Below are positions 8,256 to 16,443 of a DNA stretch of 64,000 bases, in pieces (the stretch's first letter is position 1; each line of letters starts with the position of its first letter). Position numbers and translations under genes: made by a program. This DNA is from Acidobacteriaceae bacterium (GTDB lineage Bacteria; Acidobacteriota; Terriglobia; Terriglobales; Acidobacteriaceae), in NCBI GenBank assembly GCA_003139095.1, contig PLHW01000075.1, forward strand, positions 95,123 through 159,122, given 5' to 3'. Below the pieces are notes generated by a model, which searched no databases, was not told the DNA's origin, and was given only the letters and a program-made list of their open reading frames with translations.

Positions 8256-9305
8256 TCAATGCCCGGGAATAATCGCGGTCTTGATATCCCCGTTGCGATT
8301 CAGCATGTGGCGCAGAACATCGTGCAACCGCGATAGCGGCGCCTCGCCCGTAATGTAATCCGTCCCGCGCACTTTCTTCTCCGCGATCAATCCAAACGCG
8401 CGCCGCACCGACTCCGGCGTATGGTGGAACGTCGCCTTCAGCGTAACCTCCGAATAGTGCAGCCGGTTCGTGTCGAGCTGCACCTTCGTTCCCGCCGCGC
8501 AGCCGCCGAAAAAGTTTACCGTGCCGCCTTTGCGCACCATCTGCACCGCCCACTCCCACGCTTCTGGCCGCCCCACGGCTTCTATCACCACATCCGCGCC
8601 CCGCCGCTCGGGACTCAGCTCGCGCACCGCCTCAATCGGATCCTTCGCCTGCCCGATCTGCACCACCTCGTGCGCTCCCTTGCGCCGCGCCAGCGACACC
8701 TGCGAATCGCGCTTCACCACCGCGATCACATTGCACCCAATCGCCTTCGCCACCTGCACAAACATCAGGCCAATCGGACCGCCGCCAATCACTGCGACTG
8801 TATCGCCAATCTCCACGCCCGTCTCGTGCAGCCCGCGCAGCACGCAAGCCAGCGGCTCGGTCATGGCCGCGTCTTCAAAGCTCACATGCGCCGGAACCAC
8901 CAGCATGTTCGACTCGACAATCCGCCGCGGAATCCGGATGTACTCCGCGTACGCGCCATTATTGAACAGCAGGTCTTCGCAAAGATTTCCCTGGTGCTTC
9001 GAGCAATAGAAGCACTTCCCGCAGGGCGCAGAATTCAGCGCCACCACCCGCATCCCCTTGCGGAACCCCCGCACTCCCTCGCCCACCTGCTCGATCGTCC
9101 CCGCCAATTCGTGGCCGAACAGCGCCGGCGGCACAATCATCCGCGCATGGTATCCCCGCTGATACACCTTCAAATCCGTGCCGCAGGTCAGCGCCACATG
9201 CACCTTCACCAGCACTTCCCCGTCGCCCACGCGCGGTATCGGCACGCGCTCAATCTTGATGTCTTCCTTGCCGTACAGGACTGCCGCCGTCATCTTGCTG
9301 TTCAC
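8256..9305 (-). CDS. Zinc-dependent MDR (polyol/threonine-type) dehydrogenase, hopanoid operon
   Basis: The product is a medium-chain dehydrogenase of about 349 aa. The catalytic zinc site is CGTD with a downstream GHE. A full four-Cys structural zinc loop (C-x2-C-x2-C-x7-C in APCGKCFYCSKHQGNLC) and the NAD(P) Rossmann motif GGGPIGLMFVQVAKAIG are present. GTG 9305 is preferred because GGAAGG lies 9 bases upstream; the ATG at 9293 has no Shine-Dalgarno. It follows its paralogue by 33 bases and precedes hpnC. The fold reversibly oxidises secondary or primary alcohols, as in sorbitol or threonine dehydrogenase. The substrate is unknown, but the operon suggests a hopanoid side-chain hydroxyl or aldehyde. 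Confidence 0.85.
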   Translation of the reverse strand: MNSKMTAAVLYGKEDIKIERVPIPRVGDGEVLVKVHVALTCGTDLKVYQRGYHARMIVPPALFGHELAGTIEQVGEGVRGFRKGMRVVALNSAPCGKCFYCSKHQGNLCEDLLFNNGAYAEYIRIPRRIVESNMLVVPAHVSFEDAAMTEPLACVLRGLHETGVEIGDTVAVIGGGPIGLMFVQVAKAIGCNVIAVVKRDSQVSLARRKGAHEVVQIGQAKDPIEAVRELSPERRGADVVIEAVGRPEAWEWAVQMVRKGGTVNFFGGCAAGTKVQLDTNRLHYSEVTLKATFHHTPESVRRAFGLIAEKKVRGTDYITGEAPLSRLHDVLRHMLNRNGDIKTAIIPGH

Positions 9306-9337
9306 AGTTGATGTCCTTCCCCGTGCGCCCCAGTCCG

Positions 9338-10471
9338 TCATGCCATAACCCGCGTGCCGGAGTCCCATGCGCTTCCCGGCTGGATCGCGATCTTCATCGA
9401 ATCCCGCCGGGGATGGGCTGCCAGTTCGAGCGCTTCCACGCTCTGTTCCAACCGAAAACGATGGCTGATCAGCCGTTCCAGATCCATTTCCCGGTTCATC
9501 ACAAACCGTACCGATTCCTCCTGCAAATCCACAGATGCACTATATGAGCCCAATAATGTCTTCTCATCCACGCAAACCGCCGCCGGATCAATCGTCACTT
9601 CGCCGCGCGTCGTTTGCGCAAACAGCAATATCCGCCCGCCAGGACGCGCCGCGTCCATCGCCGGGCGTATCAGACCGCTTCCACCTACCGCCAATATCAC
9701 CGCATCGGCCCCGCGGCCTTCCGTCATTTCGCGCACGGTCTTTCCCACGTCCGAGTTCGACGCGTCAATCGTTTGGCTTAGGCCGAAGCTTCTAGACATT
9801 GTAAGCCTCTCCGGATACAAATCGGAAGTCACCACCGACGCACCCGCCCGCTTCGCCAGCATCGCCAGGATCATGCCAATCGGACCCTGCCCCATCACCA
9901 GCACCGTCTCTCCCGGCTCGAGCCGCAGGGTCTCAATACCTTTGATGCACGTATTTGCCGGTTCGACGAACGAGGCCTGCTCGAAAGAAACATCGTCCGG
10001 AATTCGCACCGTCCCTTTCTCCACAATCCAGTCCATCACCCGCACGTATTCGGAAAATCCGCCCCCCGACGGCTCAAATCCCGCCGTGCACCCGACTTTC
10101 TTGTAGGTTGCGCACTGCGCAAAGGTTCTGTGCCGGCAGTAGTAGCATTCGCGGCACGGAATATGGTGGAACACCATGACCCGGTCCGCGACCGCATACT
10201 TCCTGACTCCCGCGCCGACTTTGGCGACCACGCCCGAAGTCTCGTGCCCGAAGATGCGCGGTGCCGAGTGCGACCCCGTCGAAATCTTCTTCAAATCGGT
10301 TCCGCAGATTCCGCACGTGTGCACCCGCACCAGCATCTCGCCCGGCCCGATCTCCGGCACCGCAACTTCCTCCAGCCGCACATCGTTAATCCCGCGATAC
10401 ACCGCCGCCTTCATCGTGGCCGGAATCCGCCCAATTTCATTTTCCACCGTTATTGTCCCAACCGTAGCCAT
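9338..10471 (-). CDS. Second zinc-dependent MDR dehydrogenase, hopanoid operon
   Basis: The product is 377 aa, with a 19-residue leader before MKAAVYRG. It has CGICGTD, FGHETSG, a complete structural zinc loop (IPCRECYYCRHRTFAQC) and the Rossmann motif GQGPIGMILAMLAKRAG. It is clearly homologous to the next gene but divergent, so this is an old duplication or two separate recruitments. It begins 45 bases after hpnG and ends 33 bases before its paralogue, all on the minus strand. ATG 10471 has no clear Shine-Dalgarno, and a start at 10414 is possible. It probably reduces or oxidises an alcohol in the same pathway as hpnG and hpnA. That is inference from position. Confidence 0.84.
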   Translation of the reverse strand: MATVGTITVENEIGRIPATMKAAVYRGINDVRLEEVAVPEIGPGEMLVRVHTCGICGTDLKKISTGSHSAPRIFGHETSGVVAKVGAGVRKYAVADRVMVFHHIPCRECYYCRHRTFAQCATYKKVGCTAGFEPSGGGFSEYVRVMDWIVEKGTVRIPDDVSFEQASFVEPANTCIKGIETLRLEPGETVLVMGQGPIGMILAMLAKRAGASVVTSDLYPERLTMSRSFGLSQTIDASNSDVGKTVREMTEGRGADAVILAVGGSGLIRPAMDAARPGGRILLFAQTTRGEVTIDPAAVCVDEKTLLGSYSASVDLQEESVRFVMNREMDLERLISHRFRLEQSVEALELAAHPRRDSMKIAIQPGSAWDSGTRVMA

Positions 10472-10516
10472 ATGTTTTGTTGCGCCGGCGCGTCTCGCCC
10501 GCGCTTCCGATGCCTC

Positions 10517-11215
10517 CTAAGCTGTCACTTCAACCACGGCGTTTTCGCGCGCCAAATAACTTTCAATCGCCTCGCACAGCGCCCGGCTAGCCTTCGTGCA
10601 ATTTCCCGCCAGCGCAATCGTCCGTCCCCAGAGCCACGGCCGCATGGCAACGTGCACCGCAAATTGCGGCGACTGAAACTTCCCGTCGCTCCCAACAAAT
10701 TTCTCTACCGGCGGCATGGCAAAGTCGGTCATGTCGGATACTGCCTTCAGCGCGCCAAACTCCACGCCGTGAACCTCCGCCGCCTGGGCCACCGCCGCCG
10801 CTTCCATATCCACCGCAACCGACGCATACGCCTTCGCCAGTCGCTGCTTCTGCTCTCGATTCGCCACCGCGTTGTAACTTACCAATGTTCCCTGTCCGGA
10901 TCGCGTATCCACACGCGACCCATCCGCCGCATTCACCACGATCCGAGGCTCCAACACATCCGCGACCTGCAAGGTCGAATCCAGCGCACCCGCAAAACCC
11001 ACCGAGACGACTCGCCCTGGCCGCGTTTCTTGAATCATCGCTTCGGTCGCCCGCCGCGCTGCCTGCGCCCCGATCCCGCCGCAAATCAAAACCGCATCAC
11101 CGGACTCAAACAACTTGTATCGCCGCCCATCATGCTCGATCTCGCGGAAGTTCCAGCTTCGAATCAGGGGCGCCACTTCTCTTTCCATGGCCGCAATAAA
11201 AGCGACCCTACACAT
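10517..11215 (-). CDS. hpnG: Hopanoid-associated nucleoside phosphorylase HpnG
   Basis: The product is about 232 aa and belongs to the phosphorylase/MTA-SAH nucleosidase superfamily. It carries the hallmark VDMEAAAVAQAAEVHG and a C-terminal SDMTDFAMPP segment. HpnG removes adenine from adenosylhopane, giving the ribosylhopane phosphate that leads to bacteriohopanetetrol. ATG 11215 is chosen because GGGGGA lies 6 bases upstream. It overlaps the end of hpnA by 8 bases, so the genes are coupled. The radical SAM enzyme that makes adenosylhopane (HpnH) is not in this window. Confidence 0.88.
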   Translation of the reverse strand: MCRVAFIAAMEREVAPLIRSWNFREIEHDGRRYKLFESGDAVLICGGIGAQAARRATEAMIQETRPGRVVSVGFAGALDSTLQVADVLEPRIVVNAADGSRVDTRSGQGTLVSYNAVANREQKQRLAKAYASVAVDMEAAAVAQAAEVHGVEFGALKAVSDMTDFAMPPVEKFVGSDGKFQSPQFAVHVAMRPWLWGRTIALAGNCTKASRALCEAIESYLARENAVVEVTA

Positions 11216-12251
11216 ACCCATTCCCCCGGAACCACTCCACCGACCGCCGCAGCGCTCCATCCACCGGAATCACGCGCCAGCCCAGTTCCCGCTCCGCCTT
11301 CCCTGAACTCACAAACATCATCTTTCGTCCCATACGCACCGCGTCAATCGTCGCGCGCGGTTCGCGCCCCAGCAGTCGCCCGGTTACCATCTCGTCCACC
11401 ACGCCCGTCGCCAGCGCAAACACATACGGCAACTTCACCTTCGGCGACTTCAGCCCCGTAATCGCCGCCAGCCGGTCCAGAATTTCCTTCAGCGTCAAAT
11501 TTTCGCCGCCCAGAATGTACCGCTCGCCGCTCTTCCCTTTTTCGAGCGCCTGAATGTGCCCCCGCGCGCACTCCGTCGCGTCTACCAGATTCAATCCGGT
11601 TTCCACATACGCGGGAAATTTGCGCTTGAGAAAATCCAGCACGATCCGGCCCGTCGGCGTCGGTTTCACATCGCGTTCCCCGATCGGCGTCGTCGGATTC
11701 ACAATCACCACATCCTGCCCCGCCCTTGCCGCCTCTATCGCCACCTGCTCGGCCATAAACTTCGAACGCTTGTAATGCCCAATCATCTGCGTCAGCGCCA
11801 CCGGACTATCTTCATCCGTCAAACGCCGGTCCGCCAAATAAGATCCTGCCAAATGCCGGCCCGCCGAATGCCCACCCGCGTGCCCGTTTCGCCCGAATCC
11901 CATCGTGGCCACGCTCGACGTATACACCACGCGCCGCACGCCCTGCTTCCGAGCCGCCCCCAGCAGCGCCCGCGTGCCCTCTACGTTCGACCGGTACATC
12001 TCCCGCGGATCGCGCACCCAGAGCCGGTAGTCGGCCGCGACATGAAAAACAACTTCGCAGTCCGACATCGCCTTCTCGATCGAACCCGGATCGCGCAAGT
12101 CTCCCAGTGCGCGCTCGGCATTCAGGTCGGCAATATTTCGCAGATCGCTCGAGGCCCGCACCAGCAGCCGCAACTCCGCTCCCTCGGCAGCCAGAGCTCG
12201 GGCCACATGACTTCCCAGAAATCCCGTTGCGCCAGTGACAAATGCTTTCAA
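11208..12251 (-). CDS. hpnA: Hopanoid-associated sugar epimerase/reductase HpnA
   Basis: The product is a 347 aa extended short-chain dehydrogenase. It has the NAD(P) motif TGATGFLGSH (residues 7-16), active-site TSS (111-113), and Y160-x3-K164 in MIGHYKRSKFMAEQ. This matches HpnA, which is regularly found with hpn genes; its exact reaction is not established. The frame starts with TTG 12251 directly beside a long inverted repeat, with a poor Shine-Dalgarno. There is an unusual Gly/Ala/His/Arg-rich insertion at about 122-142, between the active-site Ser and Tyr, where relatives have a short loop. Confidence 0.88.
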   Translation of the reverse strand: MKAFVTGATGFLGSHVARALAAEGAELRLLVRASSDLRNIADLNAERALGDLRDPGSIEKAMSDCEVVFHVAADYRLWVRDPREMYRSNVEGTRALLGAARKQGVRRVVYTSSVATMGFGRNGHAGGHSAGRHLAGSYLADRRLTDEDSPVALTQMIGHYKRSKFMAEQVAIEAARAGQDVVIVNPTTPIGERDVKPTPTGRIVLDFLKRKFPAYVETGLNLVDATECARGHIQALEKGKSGERYILGGENLTLKEILDRLAAITGLKSPKVKLPYVFALATGVVDEMVTGRLLGREPRATIDAVRMGRKMMFVSSGKAERELGWRVIPVDGALRRSVEWFRGNGYV

Positions 12252-12254
12252 ACC

Positions 12255-12363
12255 CAGTTCTCAGCTCTCAGTTATCAGTTCTCAGTAAAAAACGTGAATC
12301 GCGAATCTCTGCGTAGCCACGGCCAGGTTTTACTGAGAACTGAAAACTGACAACTGAGAACTA
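12255..12363. repeat. Long inverted repeat between shc and hpnA
   Basis: Arms at 12255-12290 and 12328-12363 pair over 36 bases with about five mismatches, including a perfect 13-base core (GTTCTCAGTAAAA at 12278-12290 with TTTTACTGAGAAC at 12328-12340). Each arm is made of repeats of CTCAGTT(N)TCAGTT. The structure fills the whole gap between the shc stop and the hpnA start. A 13-base word from it (CTGAGAACTGATA) recurs at 39767-39779. Confidence 0.8.
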
Positions 12364-14412
12364 GCTCTTCTCCGCCATCACCTTCGCATACGTCGTCAGC
12401 GCGATCAGCGGGAAATACTGCCGGTATAAGTGATACTTCAAATAAAACACTCGCGGAAATCCCGTTCCCGTAAAGAACGCCTCATCCCAAGCCCCATCTT
12501 TTTTCTGCGTCTTCAGCAAATACGCAACGCCGCGTGCCACGCACTCGCTTCGCGTGTCGCCCACCGCCAGCAATCCCATGATCGCCCACGCCGTTTGCGA
12601 CGCCGTGCTCTCGCCCTGCCCGCGCAGATTCGGATCGTCATACGACCCCACCGTTTCGCCCCAGCCGCCGTCCGCGTTCTGCACCATGCGCAGCCACTCC
12701 GCCGCCTGCTGGATCATCGGCTCGTTCCGCTCCACTCCCATCGCTTCCAGCCCGCGCAGCACCAGCGCCGTCCCATAAATGTAGTTCACCGCCCAGCGTC
12801 CAAACCAGCAACCATCCGCCTCCTGCTCGTCGCGGATAAACTGGATCGCCTTCTTCACCGCCGGATGGCTCTGATCAATCCCATACGTCGCCAGGCACTC
12901 CAGAATTCTCCCTGTAATATCCACCGTCGGCGGATCGAGCATCGCGTTGTGATCGGCGAACGGCACATACTGAAACACCATCCGGTCATTGTCCTTGTCG
13001 AACGATGCCCAGCCGCCGTTCTTACACTGCATCGACAAAATCCAGTCAATCGCTCGCTGCACTGACTCCCGCTGGTATCGCCCGTTCGGATGCTCCACGC
13101 GGCTCAGCGCCAGGCACACCATCGCGCTGTCGTCCACATCCGGATAAAACTCGTTATTGAATTCGAAATACCATCCGCCCGGCTCGCCTTTCGGATTTTT
13201 CACCTTCCAGTCGCCCGGCTTCCGCACCTGCTTCTGCAAAATCCAGTCCGCGCACTTCACCAGTCGCGGATCCGTCGCCGGCACTCCCGCCTCTCCCAGC
13301 GCAAACAACGCATACGCCGCGTCCCACACCGGAGACATGCAGGGCTGCATGCGGAACGTATCGCCCTCGTCGATCCCCAGCTTTTCAAACTCGTCCATCG
13401 CGCGAATCACCTGCGGATCGTCCAGCGAATACCCCAGGCACCGCAGCGCGATAATCGCATTCATCATCGACGGATAAATCGCGCCCAGCCCGTCGCTCAT
13501 CTCAAAGCGTTCCAGCATCCATTTTTCGGCGCTCCGCAGCGCCATCGAGCGCAGCGGCCGCACATGCACCGCCTCAAACCAGTGCACCACCCGGTCAATC
13601 ACCAGAAAGAAATTTCGCCACGAAATGCGTTTCTTGGCCCAATGCAGATGCATACGCGACTTGTCGCGCCCACTCACAAACAGCTCTTCCACGCCCATCT
13701 CGTCGGGAATTTTCTTGAACGGCTTTTTCGCGTACGCAATCGAAAGCGGCACCAGAATCGCCCGCGACCAGGAAGAAATTTCGTAGATGTTGAACCAGAA
13801 CCAGTTCGGAAAAAGCACGATCTCCGGCGGCACCGCCGGCACCGCGTCATAATCGTACTGCCCAAAAAAACAAAGATAAATCTTGGTAAAGGTGTTGACC
13901 TCGGTCACTCCGCCCATTTCCAGAATCTTCTTCCGCGCCCGCGCCAGCACCGGATGGTCCGTTTTATATCCCGCCAGCTTCAGCCCAAAATACGCCTTCA
14001 CCGACGCCGAGACGTTCGACGGCCCCGCCGCATAAATGCTCCACCCGCCATCTTCATTCTGATGATTGACGATGTACTGCGCCGCCTTCGCCAACCGCTC
14101 CGCATTCCCCGTCCCCAGCAGCGCGTGCAGCAAAATGTAGTCCGACTCCAGCGTCGTGTCGGCCTCGAGCTCGCCGCACCAATACCCTTCTTCGTGCTGT
14201 TGCGAGAACAAAAATTTGCGCGCCGCATCCACCGCGACCGCAACCCGGCTCACCAAGTCGTCAATTTTTCCAAACCGCATTTGTGGATTTCCCAGCGCAC
14301 CGGCAGTTGGCATGCCCGCCCGCGGCCCCGAAGCCGAATTAGCCGGAACCGAACTCGCCGAACCCGAATTGTAAGAAGAACTCGAACTATAAGGGGAGGA
14401 AGATTCGTCCAT
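12361..14412 (-). CDS. shc: Squalene-hopene cyclase
   Basis: The product is 683 aa, the usual length plus a Ser/Ala-rich leader of about 45 residues. It has several QW motifs (QNEDGGWSI at about 118, CKNGGWASF, QNADGGWGE). The catalytic acid motif is DVDDSA (425-430) where DxDDTA is usual. The C-terminal GTGFPRVFYLKYHLYRQYFPL is a cyclase signature. It cyclises squalene to hopene or hopanol at the cytoplasmic membrane. The start at ATG 14412 has AGGAG 5 bases upstream. It lies between ispH and hpnA in the minus-strand operon, with 90 bases to ispH. Confidence 0.95.
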   Translation of the reverse strand: MDESSSPYSSSSSYNSGSASSVPANSASGPRAGMPTAGALGNPQMRFGKIDDLVSRVAVAVDAARKFLFSQQHEEGYWCGELEADTTLESDYILLHALLGTGNAERLAKAAQYIVNHQNEDGGWSIYAAGPSNVSASVKAYFGLKLAGYKTDHPVLARARKKILEMGGVTEVNTFTKIYLCFFGQYDYDAVPAVPPEIVLFPNWFWFNIYEISSWSRAILVPLSIAYAKKPFKKIPDEMGVEELFVSGRDKSRMHLHWAKKRISWRNFFLVIDRVVHWFEAVHVRPLRSMALRSAEKWMLERFEMSDGLGAIYPSMMNAIIALRCLGYSLDDPQVIRAMDEFEKLGIDEGDTFRMQPCMSPVWDAAYALFALGEAGVPATDPRLVKCADWILQKQVRKPGDWKVKNPKGEPGGWYFEFNNEFYPDVDDSAMVCLALSRVEHPNGRYQRESVQRAIDWILSMQCKNGGWASFDKDNDRMVFQYVPFADHNAMLDPPTVDITGRILECLATYGIDQSHPAVKKAIQFIRDEQEADGCWFGRWAVNYIYGTALVLRGLEAMGVERNEPMIQQAAEWLRMVQNADGGWGETVGSYDDPNLRGQGESTASQTAWAIMGLLAVGDTRSECVARGVAYLLKTQKKDGAWDEAFFTGTGFPRVFYLKYHLYRQYFPLIALTTYAKVMAEKS

Positions 14413-14502
14413 TCCAACTCCTGAAAATTCTAATCGCGCTTTCCTGTAGCGCCGGCGTCCCTCCGGCTCTCGCGAGGGCCCTCGCCACCGCTGGCCCCGC
14501 GC

Positions 14503-15528
14503 CTACACCCCCGCCACCGGCGCCGCCGCAATCGTCTCCACAATCTCCGGAGGCAATCCAAACCGCACGTTCTCCGGCATGATCTCCAGTTCCTGCACGT
14601 CGCCAAATCCCTTGCCGGTCAAAAACTCCACGACCTCGCGCACCAAATGCTCAGGAGCCGACGCGCCCGCGGTCAGCGCCACTGTCCGCACATCCTTCAG
14701 CCACTCCGCTCGAATGTTGCTGTAATTATCGATTAGATGCGCCTCGGTGCCCAAACTCCTCGCCACTTCCACCAGCCGCTTCGAGTTCGAGCTGTTATCC
14801 GACCCCACCACCAGCAGCAAATCCGCGTCCGACGCCACGTGCTTGACCGCCACCTGCCGGTTCTCCGTGGCATAGCAAATATCCTGCGCGGCCGGTCCTT
14901 TGATGTTCGGAAACCTCCGCCGCAGCGCCGCAATAATGTCCCGCGTCTCATCCAGGCTCAACGTGGTCTGCGTCAAATACGCCACCCGGTTCGGATCCGG
15001 CAGCGTCACCGCCGCCACTTCCTGCGGAGACCCCACCACCTGCGTCACCGCCGGCGCCTCGCCCAGCGTCCCAATCACCTCGTCATGATCGCGGTGCCCA
15101 ATCAAAATCAGCGAATACCCTTCCTTGGCAAACTTCACCGCCTCCACGTGTACCTTCGTGACCAGCGGACAAGTCGCATCGATCACCCGCAGTTTGCGCA
15201 GCTTCGAGTTCTCCCGCACCTCCGGAGACACGCCGTGCGCGCTATAAATCACCCGCTCGCCCTCCGGCACCTCGTCCACCGAATCCACAAAAATTGCGCC
15301 CTTATGCTGCAATTCCTCGACAACAAACCGGTTGTGTACGATCTCTTTGCGCACATAGATCGGAGGCCCAAATGCCTCCAGCGCAATCCGCACAATATCG
15401 ATCGCCCGCACCACCCCCGCGCAAAACCCCCGCGGCTTCAGCAGCAAAAGCTGCTTCCCCGACGACCCCTGCTTCTCCGACAATAAGTGCTTCCCCTCAA
15501 CCGTCCGTTTACTTTCCAACAATGCCAT
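14503..15528 (-). CDS. ispH: 4-hydroxy-3-methylbut-2-enyl diphosphate reductase IspH
   Basis: The product is 341 aa. The three [4Fe-4S] cysteines are C36 (GFCAGV), C120 (DATCPLV) and C218 (DICYAT), and the conserved histidines are H65 and H98. IspH makes IPP and DMAPP in the last MEP-pathway step. Being first in the hopanoid operon, it ties isoprenoid supply to squalene and hopene synthesis. It has a leader of about 28 residues before the conserved core. ATG 15528 has a G-rich Shine-Dalgarno immediately upstream. Confidence 0.94.
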   Translation of the reverse strand: MALLESKRTVEGKHLLSEKQGSSGKQLLLLKPRGFCAGVVRAIDIVRIALEAFGPPIYVRKEIVHNRFVVEELQHKGAIFVDSVDEVPEGERVIYSAHGVSPEVRENSKLRKLRVIDATCPLVTKVHVEAVKFAKEGYSLILIGHRDHDEVIGTLGEAPAVTQVVGSPQEVAAVTLPDPNRVAYLTQTTLSLDETRDIIAALRRRFPNIKGPAAQDICYATENRQVAVKHVASDADLLLVVGSDNSSNSKRLVEVARSLGTEAHLIDNYSNIRAEWLKDVRTVALTAGASAPEHLVREVVEFLTGKGFGDVQELEIMPENVRFGLPPEIVETIAAAPVAGV

Positions 15529-15543
15529 CCCCCACCCCTTGTC

Positions 15544-15591
15544 ATTCCGAGCCGTTCGCAGCCGCGCCAGCGGCGAGAACGAGCGAGGAAT
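15544..15591. repeat. Intergenic palindrome of the ATTCC...GGAAT type
   Basis: A three-part hairpin: ATTCC (15544-15548) pairs with GGAAT (15587-15591), CGTTC (15553-15557) with GAACG (15577-15581), and GCCGC (15561-15565) with GCGGC (15570-15574), with loop GCCA. It lies upstream of ispH, between ispH and vapC. The form (TCATTCCGAG...GAGCGAGGAATCT) looks like a dispersed extragenic repeat. Confidence 0.65.
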
Positions 15592-15790
15592 CTACTCCCC
15601 TCCACCCCGTCCCCGACCACTCCCTTATTAGGGTACCGCCAGCCCAATAAAGATGCTTTAAAAGTTAATCAAAGGGTATCGAAAAAGGCAGCCACGGTCA
15701 ACGTAAGCCTTTGCAGCAGCGAGGATTAGCACCGGAATTGGAATTAAGACAGCCACCGGAGAAAGGGCGCCGCCTGCTGCCGCCAGCATT

Positions 15791-16177
15791 TCACCACACC
15801 CGCCGCGCTCCGTACTGGTCAAAGACCTTCTCGTTGCTGACCAGCGCCAATCCCTCAATCTCCGCCTGCGCAATCAGCATGCGGTCAAATGGATCCCTCA
15901 GCGGCCCCGGCAGCAGCCCCGCCCGAATCCCGTGCTCCCGAGACACGGGCAGGCTCAGGAAACGATCCCGCTCCAGGTAACCTCCAAAATCTTGCACCAA
16001 CTCCGAAGCGCTCGGCAGCTTTCCCAATCGAAACTTCGTCGCGATCTCCCAGGCTGAAACCGCGCTCACAAACGTGCTGCCTCCGGATTGCGCAATCAGT
16101 CTCTTGCACGACGCCGGCAGCGCGCGATCGTCGCTCAACCACCAGAGCAACGTGTGTGTGTCCAGCAGCAGTCGCAC
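15791..16177 (-). CDS. vapC: PIN-domain toxin VapC
   Basis: The product is 128 aa from GTG 16177, which follows the vapB stop by a single base; a longer frame would overlap vapB. PIN-domain acidic residues are seen in LLLDTHTLLWWL (Asp near residue 5), SAVSAWEIATK (Glu) and DPFDRMLIAQA (Asp residues), with VSNEKVFDQYG near the end. PIN toxins are Mg-dependent RNases that cut specific RNAs, often tRNA, when freed from their antitoxin. This is the usual antitoxin-first gene order. Confidence 0.9.
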   Translation of the reverse strand: MRLLLDTHTLLWWLSDDRALPASCKRLIAQSGGSTFVSAVSAWEIATKFRLGKLPSASELVQDFGGYLERDRFLSLPVSREHGIRAGLLPGPLRDPFDRMLIAQAEIEGLALVSNEKVFDQYGARRVW

Positions 16178-16178
16178 C

Positions 16179-16412
16179 TTATCGTTCCCAAGCCTCAAGT
16201 TCTTCCGGAGGCAGCGGCTCGAAGAACTCTGGCCCAACCTTCAGCTTGCCCCGCAAGGCGCCCGGCTTCCGCTGGCCCGTCGCGTCCTCAACCGCCACCA
16301 GCCGCACCACCGGCTTCTTTCCCCGGGCGATCACGATCTCCTCCCCCCGGCAAACCCGCTCAATCAGCCGCGAAAGCTCGGTTTTGGCCTTGTGGATGGT
16401 GACGGTTTCCAT
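16179..16412 (-). CDS. vapB: Phd/YefM-type antitoxin (VapB)
   Basis: The product is 77 aa. The N-terminal Phd fold is METVTIHKAKTELSRLIERV, followed by GEEIVIARGKKPVVRLVAV. The acidic C-terminal tail (GPEFFEPLPPEELEAWER) should wrap around the toxin. It binds DNA to repress its own operon and neutralises VapC. ATG 16412 has no Shine-Dalgarno. Two copies of TTAGCTAA lie just upstream and probably form the operator. Confidence 0.9.
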   Translation of the reverse strand: METVTIHKAKTELSRLIERVCRGEEIVIARGKKPVVRLVAVEDATGQRKPGALRGKLKVGPEFFEPLPPEELEAWER

Positions 16413-16421
16413 GAAGAAATG

Positions 16422-16443
16422 TTAGCTAACTTTACTTAGCTAA
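16422..16443 (-). promoter_or_regulatory. Twin-palindrome operator of vapBC
   Basis: Two identical 8-base perfect palindromes TTAGCTAA lie at 16422-16429 and 16436-16443, 14 bases apart centre to centre (nearly one and a half turns) and 10-31 bases upstream of the vapB start. Phd-type antitoxins bind short palindromes in their own promoter, so this is the likely autoregulatory site. It is AT-rich in a GC-rich context. Confidence 0.75.

Noticed and set aside
10130..11461. Plus-strand ORF of 443 aa across the second MDR gene, hpnG and hpnA
   Set aside because: Spans three well-supported minus-strand genes; composition is that of a reversed GC-rich frame.
13090..14424. Plus-strand ORF of 444 aa opposite shc
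   Set aside because: His/Arg/Pro-rich shadow of squalene-hopene cyclase.
15658..15873. Minus-strand ORF of 71 aa downstream of vapC
   Set aside because: Overlaps vapC in another frame; the hydrophobic stretch is likely accidental, no ribosome binding site.
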